Origin: CALMJB01 sp963977945
GTDB lineage: Bacteria > Actinomycetota > Actinomycetes > Nanopelagicales > Nanopelagicaceae
DNA length: 12,427 nt
Direction: 5' to 3'
Assembly: GCA_963977945.1 (NCBI GenBank)
Contig: CAXBQO010000026.1
Span: forward strand, 1-12,427
In this document: piece by piece, positions 1 to 7,184 of the stretch
Numbering within the stretch: the first letter of the stretch is position 1
How the letters are laid out: every line of letters starts with the position of its first letter
Program-made: the position numbers and the translations under genes
The notes under the pieces: model-generated
The model's database searches: none
The model's input: only the letters and a program-made list of their open reading frames with translations
Told to the model about the DNA's origin: nothing

Positions 1-1
1 A

Positions 2-544
2 AATCGCCCCGTGACTGCCGGAAATGGTTCTGGTGAAAGTTCATTTATTAGCGCTCTGCAAACTGATGCCGCAATTAATCCTGGAAATTCTGGCGGCCCA
101 CTAGTTGATGCCACTGGCGCGGTAATCGGAGTTAACTCCGCTATCGCTTCACTTGGTTCAGCATTTGGCGGACAATCTGGCTCAATCGGATTAGGTTTTG
201 CGATTCCAATTAATCAAGCCAGAAAAACTGCGGATCAATTAATTAAAAATGGTTTTGCCACATATCCAATTCTTGGCGTTTCAATTGATTCTAGATATTC
301 CGGAGATGGCGCACTTGTTTCTAATCAAGCAAATGCAATCTTGCCAGGCGGCCCAGCAGAAAAAGCTGGCTTAAAACCCGGCGATGTAATTATTGCGGTA
401 GATAACGAGGTAATAACTTCGAGTGATGAATTAATTGTTGCAATTCGCAAACATAACGTGGGCGATAAAGTCACAATTAAATATGTACGTAATTCAATTA
501 CCAGACAAGTTACATTAACTTTGGCTGCTTCAAAGAAGCAGTAA
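2..544 (+). CDS. htrA: HtrA/DegP-like serine protease with PDZ domain (5' truncated by window edge)
   Basis: This is the C-terminal 180 residues of a trypsin-like (S1C) protease that acts outside the cytoplasmic membrane on misfolded proteins. The reading frame is open to base 2, so the gene starts outside the window; the GTG at 11 is an internal Val, not a start. The active-site serine lies in the GNSGGP motif encoded at about 83-100 (Ser codon 89-91), preceded by the family-typical QTDAAINP. After the protease core (GFAIPI), a PDZ domain runs from about base 280 to 520, with a recognisable GGPAEKAGLKPGDVI segment. The His and Asp of the triad and any membrane anchor are outside the window. 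tatB follows after 15 bases, the usual actinobacterial order (Rv1223-Rv1224 in M. tuberculosis, from memory). The family call is firm; the choice among HtrA paralogues rests on context. Confidence 0.95.
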   Translation, partial: NRPVTAGNGSGESSFISALQTDAAINPGNSGGPLVDATGAVIGVNSAIASLGSAFGGQSGSIGLGFAIPINQARKTADQLIKNGFATYPILGVSIDSRYSGDGALVSNQANAILPGGPAEKAGLKPGDVIIAVDNEVITSSDELIVAIRKHNVGDKVTIKYVRNSITRQVTLTLAASKKQ

Positions 545-545
545 C

Positions 546-559
546 TAAAATAATCTCAT
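546..559 (+). promoter_or_regulatory. Possible -10 element for near-leaderless tatB
   Basis: The hexamer TAAAAT (546-551) lies 8 bases before the tatB ATG. No Shine-Dalgarno-like purine run is present in the 15-base gap. The spacing is 2 bases longer than the 6-base arrangement seen at other starts in this window, so this is a weaker case. Confidence 0.3.
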
Positions 560-856
560 ATGTTTAACATCGGCGGAGGCGAGTTTTTATTTCTAGCTTT
601 TCTTGGCCTGGTTTTGGTCGGCCCAGATCGATTACCTAAAGTGGCACAAGATTCTGCGCGAATATTGTTGCGACTTAAAAAATTTGCCCAAAATACGACC
701 AATGAGCTCAAGCAAAATCTTGGGCCAGGATATGAAGATCTTCAGGTTGAAGATTTAAATCCAAAGCGATTTGTGAAAAAACATATTATTGATTCGATGG
801 CTGCAATCGAGGCTGAAGATAAATCTAAAGCCCGAATTGACCCAGATATTCTCTAA
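560..856 (+). CDS. tatB: Sec-independent (Tat) translocase subunit TatB
   Basis: TatB works with TatC in the cytoplasmic membrane to recognise twin-arginine signal peptides of folded proteins. The 98-residue protein has the classic layout: a short N-terminus, one membrane helix (about residues 6-20), the Gly-Pro hinge at 21-22 (GPDRLP), an amphipathic helix (about 24-50), and a polar tail. The tail contains LNPKRFVKK, a segment typical of actinobacterial TatB. TatB rather than TatA is supported by the Glu at position 8 in the membrane helix start, the tail, and the position directly after htrA. Its stop is 4 bases before mrp. A TatA-like identity cannot be fully excluded from sequence alone, but the context favours TatB. 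Confidence 0.9.
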   Translation: MFNIGGGEFLFLAFLGLVLVGPDRLPKVAQDSARILLRLKKFAQNTTNELKQNLGPGYEDLQVEDLNPKRFVKKHIIDSMAAIEAEDKSKARIDPDIL

Positions 857-860
857 CTTT
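847..860 (+). promoter_or_regulatory. Possible -10 element for near-leaderless mrp
   Basis: TATTCT (847-852) lies 8 bases before the mrp ATG at 861, inside the last codons of tatB. Purine-rich ribosome-binding sequence is absent (the 8 bases are CTAACTTT). Promoter function is inferred from the repeated arrangement in this window. Confidence 0.3.
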
Positions 861-1979
861 ATGAATGCGAATTTAAAAGCCGAAATTACTACGGCGTTAT
901 CTAAAGTAATTGATCCAGAACTTCGCCGGCCGATCACTGATCTGGGCATGGTGGAATCAATTGATATCGATAATAAAAAAATAACTTTAAAGATTTTGTT
1001 AACTATCTCTGGCTGTCCACTAAAAGACAAAATTCGCACCGATGTAGAAACTGCTTTAAAGAATCTGATTACCGGGCAATTAGTAATCGAATTTGGCGTG
1101 ATGAATCAAGAGCAACGCGACAATGTAAAACGCATAATTAGAGGTGGCAAAGATAAATTCATTCCGTTTGCCCAACCTGATTCACTAACTCGAGTAATCG
1201 GAATCGCATCTGGAAAAGGTGGAGTTGGAAAATCTTCGATCACTGCAAATTTAGCGGTTAGTGCAGCAAAAGCTGGATTTAAAGTTGGCATATTAGATGC
1301 CGATGTTTACGGCCATTCGATTCCAAGACTTATGGGAGTTTTAAATCAACGGCCAACTGCAATTGATCAAACTTTTATTCCAGTTGAAAATTATGGCGTC
1401 AAAGTTGTTTCGATGGAGATGTTTAAACCAGAACGCAGCGATCCAGTTGCATATCGCGGACCACTTTTACATCGAGTGCTAGAACAATTATTAAGCGATG
1501 CTTATTGGGGTGACTTAGATATTTTGTTAATTGATTTACCACCTGGCACCGGTGATATTGCGATTTCACTAGGCCAATTAATTCCGGCAAGTGAAATTTT
1601 GGTTGTGACAACTCCACAAATTGCCGCCGCCGAAGTTGCCGAACGTGCCGGTCGAGTGGCGCATCAAATCAAGCAACACATTCTTGGCGTGGTTGAAAAT
1701 ATGTCTGATACCCCTTGCCCAAATTGTGGTGAATCTATTTCGCTTTTTGGAACCGGTGGTGGTGCTGAAACCGCTAAAAGATTAAGTGATTTAGTTGGTG
1801 CTGATGTGCCGCTAATTGCAAAGATTCCATTTACCGTTGATTTGCGAACCGGTGGCGATCAAGGCGCACCAATAGTTTTGGCAAATGAAAAGATTGATCA
1901 AATATTTAAATCAATCCTAGAAAAAATTTCGCTGCGCCCAAAATCTTTGGTGGGAGTTAGATTAGGACTTGCCACCTGA
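861..1979 (+). CDS. mrp: Mrp/ApbC/NBP35-type iron-sulfur cluster carrier ATPase
   Basis: This P-loop ATPase is predicted to carry Fe-S clusters to apoproteins in the cytosol. The 372-residue product has an N-terminal MIP18/DUF59 domain (about 5-80, with the conserved Cys at 52 in SGCPLKD), then a MinD-like domain. The latter has the deviant Walker A GKGGVGKSS at 118-126, Walker B LLIDLPPGTGD at 222-232, and the cluster-binding CPNC at 286-289. I chose the ATG at 861 because an in-frame ATG at 789 would place 68 bases inside tatB and add residues unlike the family. The start follows the tatB stop by 4 bases. The end overlaps the convergent DUF1003 gene by 18 bases. All key residues are intact and the length is normal. 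Confidence 0.96.
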   Translation: MNANLKAEITTALSKVIDPELRRPITDLGMVESIDIDNKKITLKILLTISGCPLKDKIRTDVETALKNLITGQLVIEFGVMNQEQRDNVKRIIRGGKDKFIPFAQPDSLTRVIGIASGKGGVGKSSITANLAVSAAKAGFKVGILDADVYGHSIPRLMGVLNQRPTAIDQTFIPVENYGVKVVSMEMFKPERSDPVAYRGPLLHRVLEQLLSDAYWGDLDILLIDLPPGTGDIAISLGQLIPASEILVVTTPQIAAAEVAERAGRVAHQIKQHILGVVENMSDTPCPNCGESISLFGTGGGAETAKRLSDLVGADVPLIAKIPFTVDLRTGGDQGAPIVLANEKIDQIFKSILEKISLRPKSLVGVRLGLAT

Positions 1980-2453
1980 TTTACGTTTAAGTTTTTCTTT
2001 CAGTTCATCTAATTCATCTTTAATAAATTCTCGAGTCGCAACTTCGCCCAAAGTCTTTCGTAAACTGGCAAGTTCTCGCGCTAGATACTCAGTATCTGCC
2101 AAATTGCGTTCATCGCGATCACGGTCAGCACTTGCTTCAATGCGATCACGATCTGCTTGTCTATTTTGAGCTAGCAAAATTAATGGCGCAGCGTATGAAG
2201 CTTGTAATGAAAGCAAAAGAGTTAAGAAGATAAATGGGTACTCATCAAATCTCAAATGGTTTGGGGCAATGGTGTTCCACAAAACCCAACTGAGAACAAA
2301 TACCGTCATATATACGAGGAATCTGGCGGTTCCTAAAAACCTGGCAAATCTCTCGGACCAACGACCAAATGCTTCTGGATCGTAACTAGGTTTTAGAGAA
2401 CGTCTTGCTTCGCGCGGAACTTCAAGTGAATTGCGATTTATTTTTTTATTCAT
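1962..2453 (-). CDS. DUF1003 family membrane protein
   Basis: This 163-residue protein has no assigned biochemical function. It matches DUF1003: a basic N-terminal tail, two predicted membrane helices (about 42-62 and 73-95), the conserved FIFLTLLLSLQASYAAP segment, and a following LLAQNRQADRDR motif. The cytosolic C-terminus (about 115-157) is highly charged and probably forms a coiled coil. Its ATG shares one base with the stop codon of the upstream MgtE-N/CBS gene (TAATG), which implies translational coupling and possibly a physical partnership. The M. tuberculosis counterpart is probably Rv1231c, next to Rv1232c, from memory. The 3' end overlaps mrp by 18 bases, leaving no room for a separate terminator. 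Confidence 0.92.
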   Translation of the reverse strand: MNKKINRNSLEVPREARRSLKPSYDPEAFGRWSERFARFLGTARFLVYMTVFVLSWVLWNTIAPNHLRFDEYPFIFLTLLLSLQASYAAPLILLAQNRQADRDRIEASADRDRDERNLADTEYLARELASLRKTLGEVATREFIKDELDELKEKLKRKSGGKS

Positions 2454-3724
2454 TACCGCACCCGCATGTCATCTTTATGTCGCCAGTTCTCTGGCAATAA
2501 GTGATCTAGTACGTCATCGACAGTAACTACTCCGATTAAGCGATCGTTTTCATCAATCACCGGCATGGAAAGCAAGTTGTAACTAGCCAGCATTGAAGAA
2601 ACGGTGTTGATATCTGCATCTGGTTGCAATGTTGCACTCTCTTTATCAACTATTTGGCCAAGCAAAGTTGCAGGTGGTTCACGCAATAATTTTTGGAAAT
2701 GTACGACTCCTACAAATTTTCCAGTCGGTGTTTCAAGTGGTTGGCGACAAACATAAACCTGTGAAGCCAAACCGGGAGCAATTTCTGCCTGTCTAATAAA
2801 TGCCAATGCCTCTGCCACAGTTGAATCTGCTGACAACACAATTGGTTCGGTAGTCATCATTCCGCCAGCGGAATAATCTTCATACTTCATAAGTCGTTGT
2901 ACATCTTCAGCATCTTCTGGTTCCATCAAATCAAGTAATGCCTTTGCTTTATCTTTACCAACTTCACGCAATAAGTCGGCGGCATCATCTGGTTCCATTT
3001 CACCAATGACATCGGCTGCACGTTCGCGATCTAGTTCGGTTAATAGTTCAACGCGATCGTTTTCATCCATTTCTTGTAATACATCGGCTAATCGCTCATC
3101 ATCTAATGCGCGTGCAACTTCAGCGCGACGCTTTAATGTTAATGAGTGCAGTGCTTGCGCTAAATCTGCCGCTTTTAAATTTGTAAAAGTGGACAATAAA
3201 TTTGAAGTGCCTTGATTACCTTCTGCCACATTTATTCCGGTGATATCACTCCACAAAACTGTGGCAGATGCGCCACGTCGGCGAAATCCAGTGCCACGTT
3301 TCATCACATGCACTCGTTCTAAAAACCAGTCGCCAGTTTTAGTTATTTCCATCGCCACATCTTCAATGACAACTTTTTCGTTGGCGGTAAATATTTGATC
3401 AGCTTCTACAATTTTTACACTTTTATCTAGAATTTCAGCAATCACCAAAGTTTCGGTAGAGCGCTGTTCAAATCTGCGCATATTTAGCAGGCCAGTTATT
3501 ACAACGGTGCCATTATCAATCGCAGTAACGCGAGTAATTGGAACAAATATGCGACGACGTGGTGGAACTTCAACTGCTAAACCAAGCACGCGCGGTGGTT
3601 GATTGTTTGAGCGCAGCGTTACAACTACATCTCTTACTTTTCCAACTTGATCGCCGTTTGGGTCAAATACTGGTGTGCCAGCAAGACGGGCGATAAATAC
3701 GCGATTTAATCCACTTTGGATCAT
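2453..3724 (-). CDS. Soluble PRC-barrel-like / MgtE N-terminal / CBS-pair protein (Rv1232c-like)
   Basis: The 423-residue protein resembles the cytosolic regulatory half of the MgtE magnesium channel but has no transmembrane part, so it is unlikely to transport ions itself. Residues about 8-80 and 85-165 look like PRC-barrel-type beta domains (RLAGTPVFD, then a second copy ending near LWSDITGINV). Residues about 185-285 form the acidic helical MgtE N domain, with repeated LxxMDExDRVELL-type units. Residues about 283-410 form a CBS pair, opening with YEDYSAGGMMT and ending VIDENDRLIGVVTVDDVLDHL. A sensory role for Mg2+ or adenine nucleotides is inferred from the family. It heads a two-gene unit with the DUF1003 gene. 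The ATG at 3724 is the only good start near the domain boundary; no leaderless -10 is seen there. Confidence 0.9.
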   Translation of the reverse strand: MIQSGLNRVFIARLAGTPVFDPNGDQVGKVRDVVVTLRSNNQPPRVLGLAVEVPPRRRIFVPITRVTAIDNGTVVITGLLNMRRFEQRSTETLVIAEILDKSVKIVEADQIFTANEKVVIEDVAMEITKTGDWFLERVHVMKRGTGFRRRGASATVLWSDITGINVAEGNQGTSNLLSTFTNLKAADLAQALHSLTLKRRAEVARALDDERLADVLQEMDENDRVELLTELDRERAADVIGEMEPDDAADLLREVGKDKAKALLDLMEPEDAEDVQRLMKYEDYSAGGMMTTEPIVLSADSTVAEALAFIRQAEIAPGLASQVYVCRQPLETPTGKFVGVVHFQKLLREPPATLLGQIVDKESATLQPDADINTVSSMLASYNLLSMPVIDENDRLIGVVTVDDVLDHLLPENWRHKDDMRVR

Positions 3725-3766
3725 GACAAGCCCCGTCCATTAATTCCAATCAAAATCTAGTTTTTT

Positions 3767-3778
3767 ATTGAATTCAAT
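3767..3778. repeat. 12-bp perfect palindrome in divergent promoter region
   Basis: ATTGAATTCAAT reads identically on both strands. It lies 43 bases upstream of the MgtE-N/CBS start and 83 bases upstream of the EamA start, in a position suited to a dimeric regulator. In AT-rich DNA a chance palindrome of this length is uncommon but possible. Confidence 0.35.
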
Positions 3779-3790
3779 TATTAATCTTAG

Positions 3791-3811
3791 AAAAATCACT
3801 TATTGATTTTT
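3791..3811. repeat. Inverted repeat, 8-bp arms with 5-base loop
   Basis: AAAAATCA (3791-3798) and TGATTTTT (3804-3811) are exact inverted copies around CTTAT. Both neighbouring genes point away from it, so it is better read as an operator-like or structural element than as a terminator. Confidence 0.35.
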
Positions 3812-3817
3812 AGGGTC

Positions 3818-3836
3818 TAAGTTTAACCTGAACTTA
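3818..3836. repeat. Inverted repeat, 6-bp arms, upstream of EamA promoter
   Basis: TAAGTT (3818-3823) and AACTTA (3831-3836) flank a 7-base spacer. The element ends 12 bases before the proposed -10 of the EamA gene and so covers its -35 region, the place where a repressor would act. Short arms make this tentative. Confidence 0.3.
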
Positions 3837-3848
3837 TAGCTGCTCAGG

Positions 3849-3860
3849 TATCTTTTATTT
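3849..3860 (+). promoter_or_regulatory. Leaderless promoter -10 for EamA gene
   Basis: TATCTT (3849-3854) is followed by exactly 6 bases and then the ATG at 3861, which would make the A of ATG the transcription start. There is no Shine-Dalgarno sequence. No convincing -35 was found. Confidence 0.55.
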
Positions 3861-4763
3861 ATGGATCGATCAAAATCATCAGAATCTATGCAGATTCGTA
3901 TGCCATCTGGTCGCGATATTCCATTTTTAATATCAGGAATCATTGGAATCGGTTCATCTGGACCCATAATCGCAAAGAGTTTGATGCCAGTACCGACCCT
4001 AATTTTCTGGCGCAATCTAATTGGCGCAATCATCATGGCGCCATTTGCACTCTATCGTCGAGAATGGCGCAGCCGCGCTCAGAAAAGCGCAATTAAGTGG
4101 TCGATGTTGGCGGGCGTGCTGCTGGGATTTCACTTCATCGGATTCTTTCAAGCCATGCGATTAACTTCGGTGGCTAGTGGTACCGCAATCACCGCAATGC
4201 AACCAATCTTTACCGCATTGTTTGTGCGAGCCAGTGGTGGATTTATTTCCCGAAAATCTTGGTCGGGAATGATCATCGCATTTTTATCGGTATTGCTAAT
4301 TACCGGTGTTGATTTAAGTATTTCGTTTAACACCTTTAAAGGCGATATGTACGCATTAGTTGGTGCGGCATTGGCTGCGCTTTACATGATGGTTGGTGCA
4401 AAAGTGCAACGAGATTTATCTACTTCAACTTTTACTTCTGTTTGTTATTTCTTTTGCGCAATAACCGTTTTAGTTATTGCAACTTTAAGTGGTTCAAAAC
4501 TTTTAGGTTTTGCTAGCGGCGAATGGTTACTTCTTGCGTTATTAATTTTGGGCGCTCAAATTATGGGACACACCATGTTTAACTTATCGTTAAAACGAGT
4601 TTCGCCCGCCGTAGTTTCATTGGTAGTTTTTTTTGAAGTGCCAGTCAGCGCGATATTGGCTTTCTTTTGGCTTGATCAACGACCGCCGGTCGGAATAATT
4701 CCGGGATTGGTTGGCCTGATCTTTGGCTGCGCATTATTTGTGGTCAGTTCGCAGCGAACCTGA
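3861..4763 (+). CDS. EamA/DMT-superfamily transporter (10 membrane helices)
   Basis: A 300-residue integral membrane protein of the drug/metabolite transporter superfamily, probably exporting or importing a small metabolite; the substrate cannot be told. It has the usual duplicated design: two EamA repeats of about five hydrophobic helices each (about residues 20-150 and 162-297). Family-typical segments include PTLIFWRNLIGA, ALRLT-like QAMRLTSVASGTAITAMQPIF at the end of the first repeat, and SLKRVSPAVVSLVVFFEVPVSAILA in the second. The ATG at 3861 fits a leaderless promoter. ATGs at 3888 or 3900 would also leave the membrane domain intact, but have no better signal. The PHP gene starts 13 bases after the stop. 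Confidence 0.92.
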   Translation: MDRSKSSESMQIRMPSGRDIPFLISGIIGIGSSGPIIAKSLMPVPTLIFWRNLIGAIIMAPFALYRREWRSRAQKSAIKWSMLAGVLLGFHFIGFFQAMRLTSVASGTAITAMQPIFTALFVRASGGFISRKSWSGMIIAFLSVLLITGVDLSISFNTFKGDMYALVGAALAALYMMVGAKVQRDLSTSTFTSVCYFFCAITVLVIATLSGSKLLGFASGEWLLLALLILGAQIMGHTMFNLSLKRVSPAVVSLVVFFEVPVSAILAFFWLDQRPPVGIIPGLVGLIFGCALFVVSSQRT

Positions 4764-4764
4764 G

Positions 4765-4776
4765 TAAATTTAACTA
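4765..4776 (+). promoter_or_regulatory. Leaderless promoter -10 for PHP gene
   Basis: TAAATT (4765-4770) sits exactly 6 bases before the GTG start at 4777, in the 13-base gap after the EamA stop. This supports the GTG as the true start and suggests the gene has its own promoter as well as read-through. Confidence 0.5.
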
Positions 4777-5631
4777 GTGATTGATCTTCATACTCATACC
4801 AATATCAGCGACGGCACCGATTCGCCTAGTGAGTTAATTCAAAAAGCAATTGATGCTGGTTTAGAAATAATTGCTATCACCGATCACGATTCAACCGCTG
4901 GCATCGCTGAAGCAATCACCAAAATAAAATCGCAATCATCAAATATCAAATTAGTTCCGGGCGCAGAAATATCCTGCCAAACCGAACATGGCACCAGCGT
5001 TCATATTCTTGGATTGTTATTTGATTTAGAAAATATTCAGTTGCAAAATGCGATGGCAAACACCAGGGAAAATCGCATTGGCCGAATGGAAAAAATTTTG
5101 GCCAGATTACGTGGCGCTGGAATTAAAATTGAAATGTCAGATGTATTAGAACAACTAGCCGATGGTGCCACTTTAGGCCGGCCACATTTAGCCGATGCTT
5201 TAGTTAAAAAAGGATATTTCTCATCCCGAGATGATGTTTTTGCTCAAATCTTGCACAATAAATCTAAATATTATGTTTCACACTATTCACCAACTCCGGT
5301 AGAAGCGGTTTCAATGATTAAAGCTGCTGGCGGTGTTGCAGTCATTGCTCATCCACTCGCTGACCGGCGCGGACAAGTTATTGATCCCTTTGATTTTAAA
5401 CAATTAGTAGAAGCAGGTTTAGATGGGATTGAGGTTTATCACCGAGACAATAACCAAGCCGAACAAGAACAATTGATTGAATTTGCTCGAAAAAATCAAC
5501 TCGCAGTAACTGGATCAAGTGATTACCATGGAAACGGTAAATTAAATAAACTCGCCGAGTTTGTGACTGCACCGGAAGAATGGTTGCGACTTGAAGCCCG
5601 AGCAGATGCTCGCAGAGTTATTCAGAAATAA
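4777..5631 (+). CDS. PHP-domain metal-dependent phosphoesterase (YciV/RNase AM-like)
   Basis: The 284-residue protein is a polymerase-and-histidinol-phosphatase (PHP) domain hydrolase. Its closest known relatives, YciV/RNase AM type, act on 3',5'-nucleoside bisphosphates and 5' RNA ends. The metal-binding set is visible: HTH at residues 5-7, D12 in SDG, TDHD at 35-38, E64 in GAEIS, H76, GRPH with H137, AHP with H192, H222, and the C-terminal SSDYH with D249 and H251. The start is a GTG; the protein begins right at the first metal motif (IDLHTHT), as is usual for this family, so a later start is not possible. Substrate assignment is family-level inference. Confidence 0.92.
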   Translation: MIDLHTHTNISDGTDSPSELIQKAIDAGLEIIAITDHDSTAGIAEAITKIKSQSSNIKLVPGAEISCQTEHGTSVHILGLLFDLENIQLQNAMANTRENRIGRMEKILARLRGAGIKIEMSDVLEQLADGATLGRPHLADALVKKGYFSSRDDVFAQILHNKSKYYVSHYSPTPVEAVSMIKAAGGVAVIAHPLADRRGQVIDPFDFKQLVEAGLDGIEVYHRDNNQAEQEQLIEFARKNQLAVTGSSDYHGNGKLNKLAEFVTAPEEWLRLEARADARRVIQK

Positions 5632-5652
5632 AAATAGCGATAAAGCAAGAAA

Positions 5653-5664
5653 TAAAGTAGGCAA
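5653..5664 (+). promoter_or_regulatory. Leaderless promoter -10 for MpaB-family gene
   Basis: TAAAGT (5653-5658) is followed by exactly 6 bases and the ATG at 5665. The AGG inside the 6-base spacer (5659-5661) is a poor Shine-Dalgarno match and close to the start, so leaderless initiation is the simpler reading. Confidence 0.5.
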
Positions 5665-6459
5665 ATGAGCGATAGTTATTTTGGTAAGCAAAGTGTGGTC
5701 TACCGACTTCATGCTGATCCAGCAATGTTGGTTGGTGGTTTACGCGCACTTTTGCAGCAAGCGCTACATCCTGAAGCAATGGCTGGAGTCGCGGCACATT
5801 CAAATTTTCGCGAAGATGCTTGGGGCAGATTGCAACGCACCGGAGATTATGTTGGCACGCTTACATACTCTCCGATTTCTGAGGCAGATAAATTAGCCGC
5901 CAGAGTTCGGATGGTTCACACAAAACTGAAATTAGATGATCCAAAACTTTTACTTTGGGTGCATATGGCGATGGTGGATGCATTTTTAGATGTCGCAATT
6001 AGATCTGGTTTTAAGATCTCCAATACTGAACGAGATAAATATATTTATGAAATGGTTAAATTTGCCGAATTAGTTGGTGTACCTGCCGCTGATACTCCTA
6101 ATTCATTTTCGCAATTAAAAGAGTATTTTGAAAAAATAAAACCAGAATTAAGTGCCAGCGATGATGCAAAACGAGCTGCGTTATTTATTGCGATTCCACC
6201 AATGCCAACCTTTATTCGATTAGCAACACCAGCAGCGCCAACTTGGGGTGCAATTGCGACCCTCGCCGCAGCTAGTTTGCCTAAATGGGCCAGAAAACTT
6301 TATAACTGGCCGATGTTGCCTGGCCAAGATTTAGTTACTGATATTTCCTTAAAGACTTTGCGCACCTCTCTATTTGTGCTGCCGGATTTTTTTAGAAAAC
6401 CTCCCCAACTTGTGGCGGCTGAAAAGCAAAAAAGTTCTGCCAAATCAAGGCAGCAATGA
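5665..6459 (+). CDS. MpaB/Lcp-family oxygenase (DUF2236)
   Basis: The 264-residue protein belongs to the oxygenase MpaB / latex-clearing-protein family (DUF2236), whose studied members are b-type heme enzymes. Recognisable parts are LLQQALHPEAMAGVAAHS (about 30-46), NFREDAWGRLQRT (47-59), RVRMVH (80-85) and LLLWVHMAMVDAF (95-107). His85 or His100 are the candidate heme ligand and active-site positions. The C-terminal third is less conserved and ends in a basic Ser/Lys-rich tail. The real substrate is unknown; many actinobacterial members are unstudied. Its stop overlaps the ParA-like start (ATGA), so the two are translated together. No signal peptide is evident. Confidence 0.85.
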   Translation: MSDSYFGKQSVVYRLHADPAMLVGGLRALLQQALHPEAMAGVAAHSNFREDAWGRLQRTGDYVGTLTYSPISEADKLAARVRMVHTKLKLDDPKLLLWVHMAMVDAFLDVAIRSGFKISNTERDKYIYEMVKFAELVGVPAADTPNSFSQLKEYFEKIKPELSASDDAKRAALFIAIPPMPTFIRLATPAAPTWGAIATLAAASLPKWARKLYNWPMLPGQDLVTDISLKTLRTSLFVLPDFFRKPPQLVAAEKQKSSAKSRQQ

Positions 6460-7184
6460 AAATAATTACGGTTGCAAATCCTGTTGGCGGAACTGCTAAA
6501 ACCACTACCGCGCATGCAATTGCAGTTGCCGCGGCTGAGTATGGTCGAAATGTTTTGTTGGTAGATGCTGATCCAAAAGCCAGCCTCACTAGCAATTTAG
6601 GGATAGAAAATCCACGCGCCACAATTTTGGAGATAGTAAATAAAACGGTCAGCATTGATTTAGCCACAATCAGAACCGGTGAGCGATTTGATTTGTTGGC
6701 AGGCGCCGTTAGATGCGCAAATACAAATAATGTTTTAAGCGCCGACTTATTTAATTTAAAGGCAAATCAATACGACATAGTTATTTTTGATACCCCATCA
6801 AATTTCACTTCAAATTATGAAAAATTAGTGCAGGTTGCCGATTTATTGATCGCACCCTGCGATGGTTCAATTAATTCTGCTAGGGGAGTTCAATTATTGG
6901 CAGATTTTCAAAGTAAAGCTAAAACTTCGACAATTAAAATTCTAAAATTAAATTGGAATGAAAGTGAATTAGGTAGCGCTTACCTAGACCGGCTTTATGA
7001 AGATTATTCTCATTTTGAAACTGCAATCACACTAGCTGCACCGCAAGATTTTGCAATGGCATCAATAAAGCTTCAACATGCAATTACTTTAAATAAGAGT
7101 TCTAAGTTAGGCAGTGAGTACCGAGAACTTACCTATTTTTTATTAGCCGATTTATTCGGCCGCGAAACCAACTTTTCGCTCTGA
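6456..7184 (+). CDS. ParA/Soj-like ATPase with altered P-loop
   Basis: A 242-residue MinD/ParA-type ATPase. The P-loop region reads NPVGGTAKTTTA (8-19): the nucleotide-binding Lys15 and Thr16 are present, but the usual signature Lys before GG is Val10, and the last P-loop Gly is Ala14. Other motifs are normal: VLLVDADPKASLT (33-45, A' motif) and IVIFDTPS (108-115, Walker B/switch II with D112). No ParB gene, centromere-like repeat or plasmid gene is nearby, so a chromosome-partition role is unlikely. A relative of M. tuberculosis Rv3213c, which as I recall also has GGVAKTT, is plausible because the neighbouring DUF3107 and TetR genes resemble Rv3208A and Rv3208. It overlaps the MpaB gene by 4 bases upstream and the convergent DUF3107 gene by 33 bases downstream. 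Confidence 0.87.
   Translation: MKIITVANPVGGTAKTTTAHAIAVAAAEYGRNVLLVDADPKASLTSNLGIENPRATILEIVNKTVSIDLATIRTGERFDLLAGAVRCANTNNVLSADLFNLKANQYDIVIFDTPSNFTSNYEKLVQVADLLIAPCDGSINSARGVQLLADFQSKAKTSTIKILKLNWNESELGSAYLDRLYEDYSHFETAITLAAPQDFAMASIKLQHAITLNKSSKLGSEYRELTYFLLADLFGRETNFSL

Noticed and set aside
789..860. Earlier ATG for mrp
   Set aside because: It would overlap most of the tatB tail and add 24 residues not found in Mrp proteins. The ATG at 861 follows the tatB stop directly.
755..1039. Minus-strand open frame across tatB and mrp
   Set aside because: Both genes on the opposite strand are well supported; the frame has no motif.
3006..3215. Ser/Arg-rich plus-strand open frame within the MgtE-N/CBS gene
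   Set aside because: It is the antisense of the acidic helical MgtE-N region; composition is an artefact of the codons on the opposite strand.
3791..3811. Hairpin followed by T-run as a rho-independent terminator
   Set aside because: The stem is AT-only apart from one C-G pair, and both flanking genes are transcribed away from it, so no transcript needs to end here.
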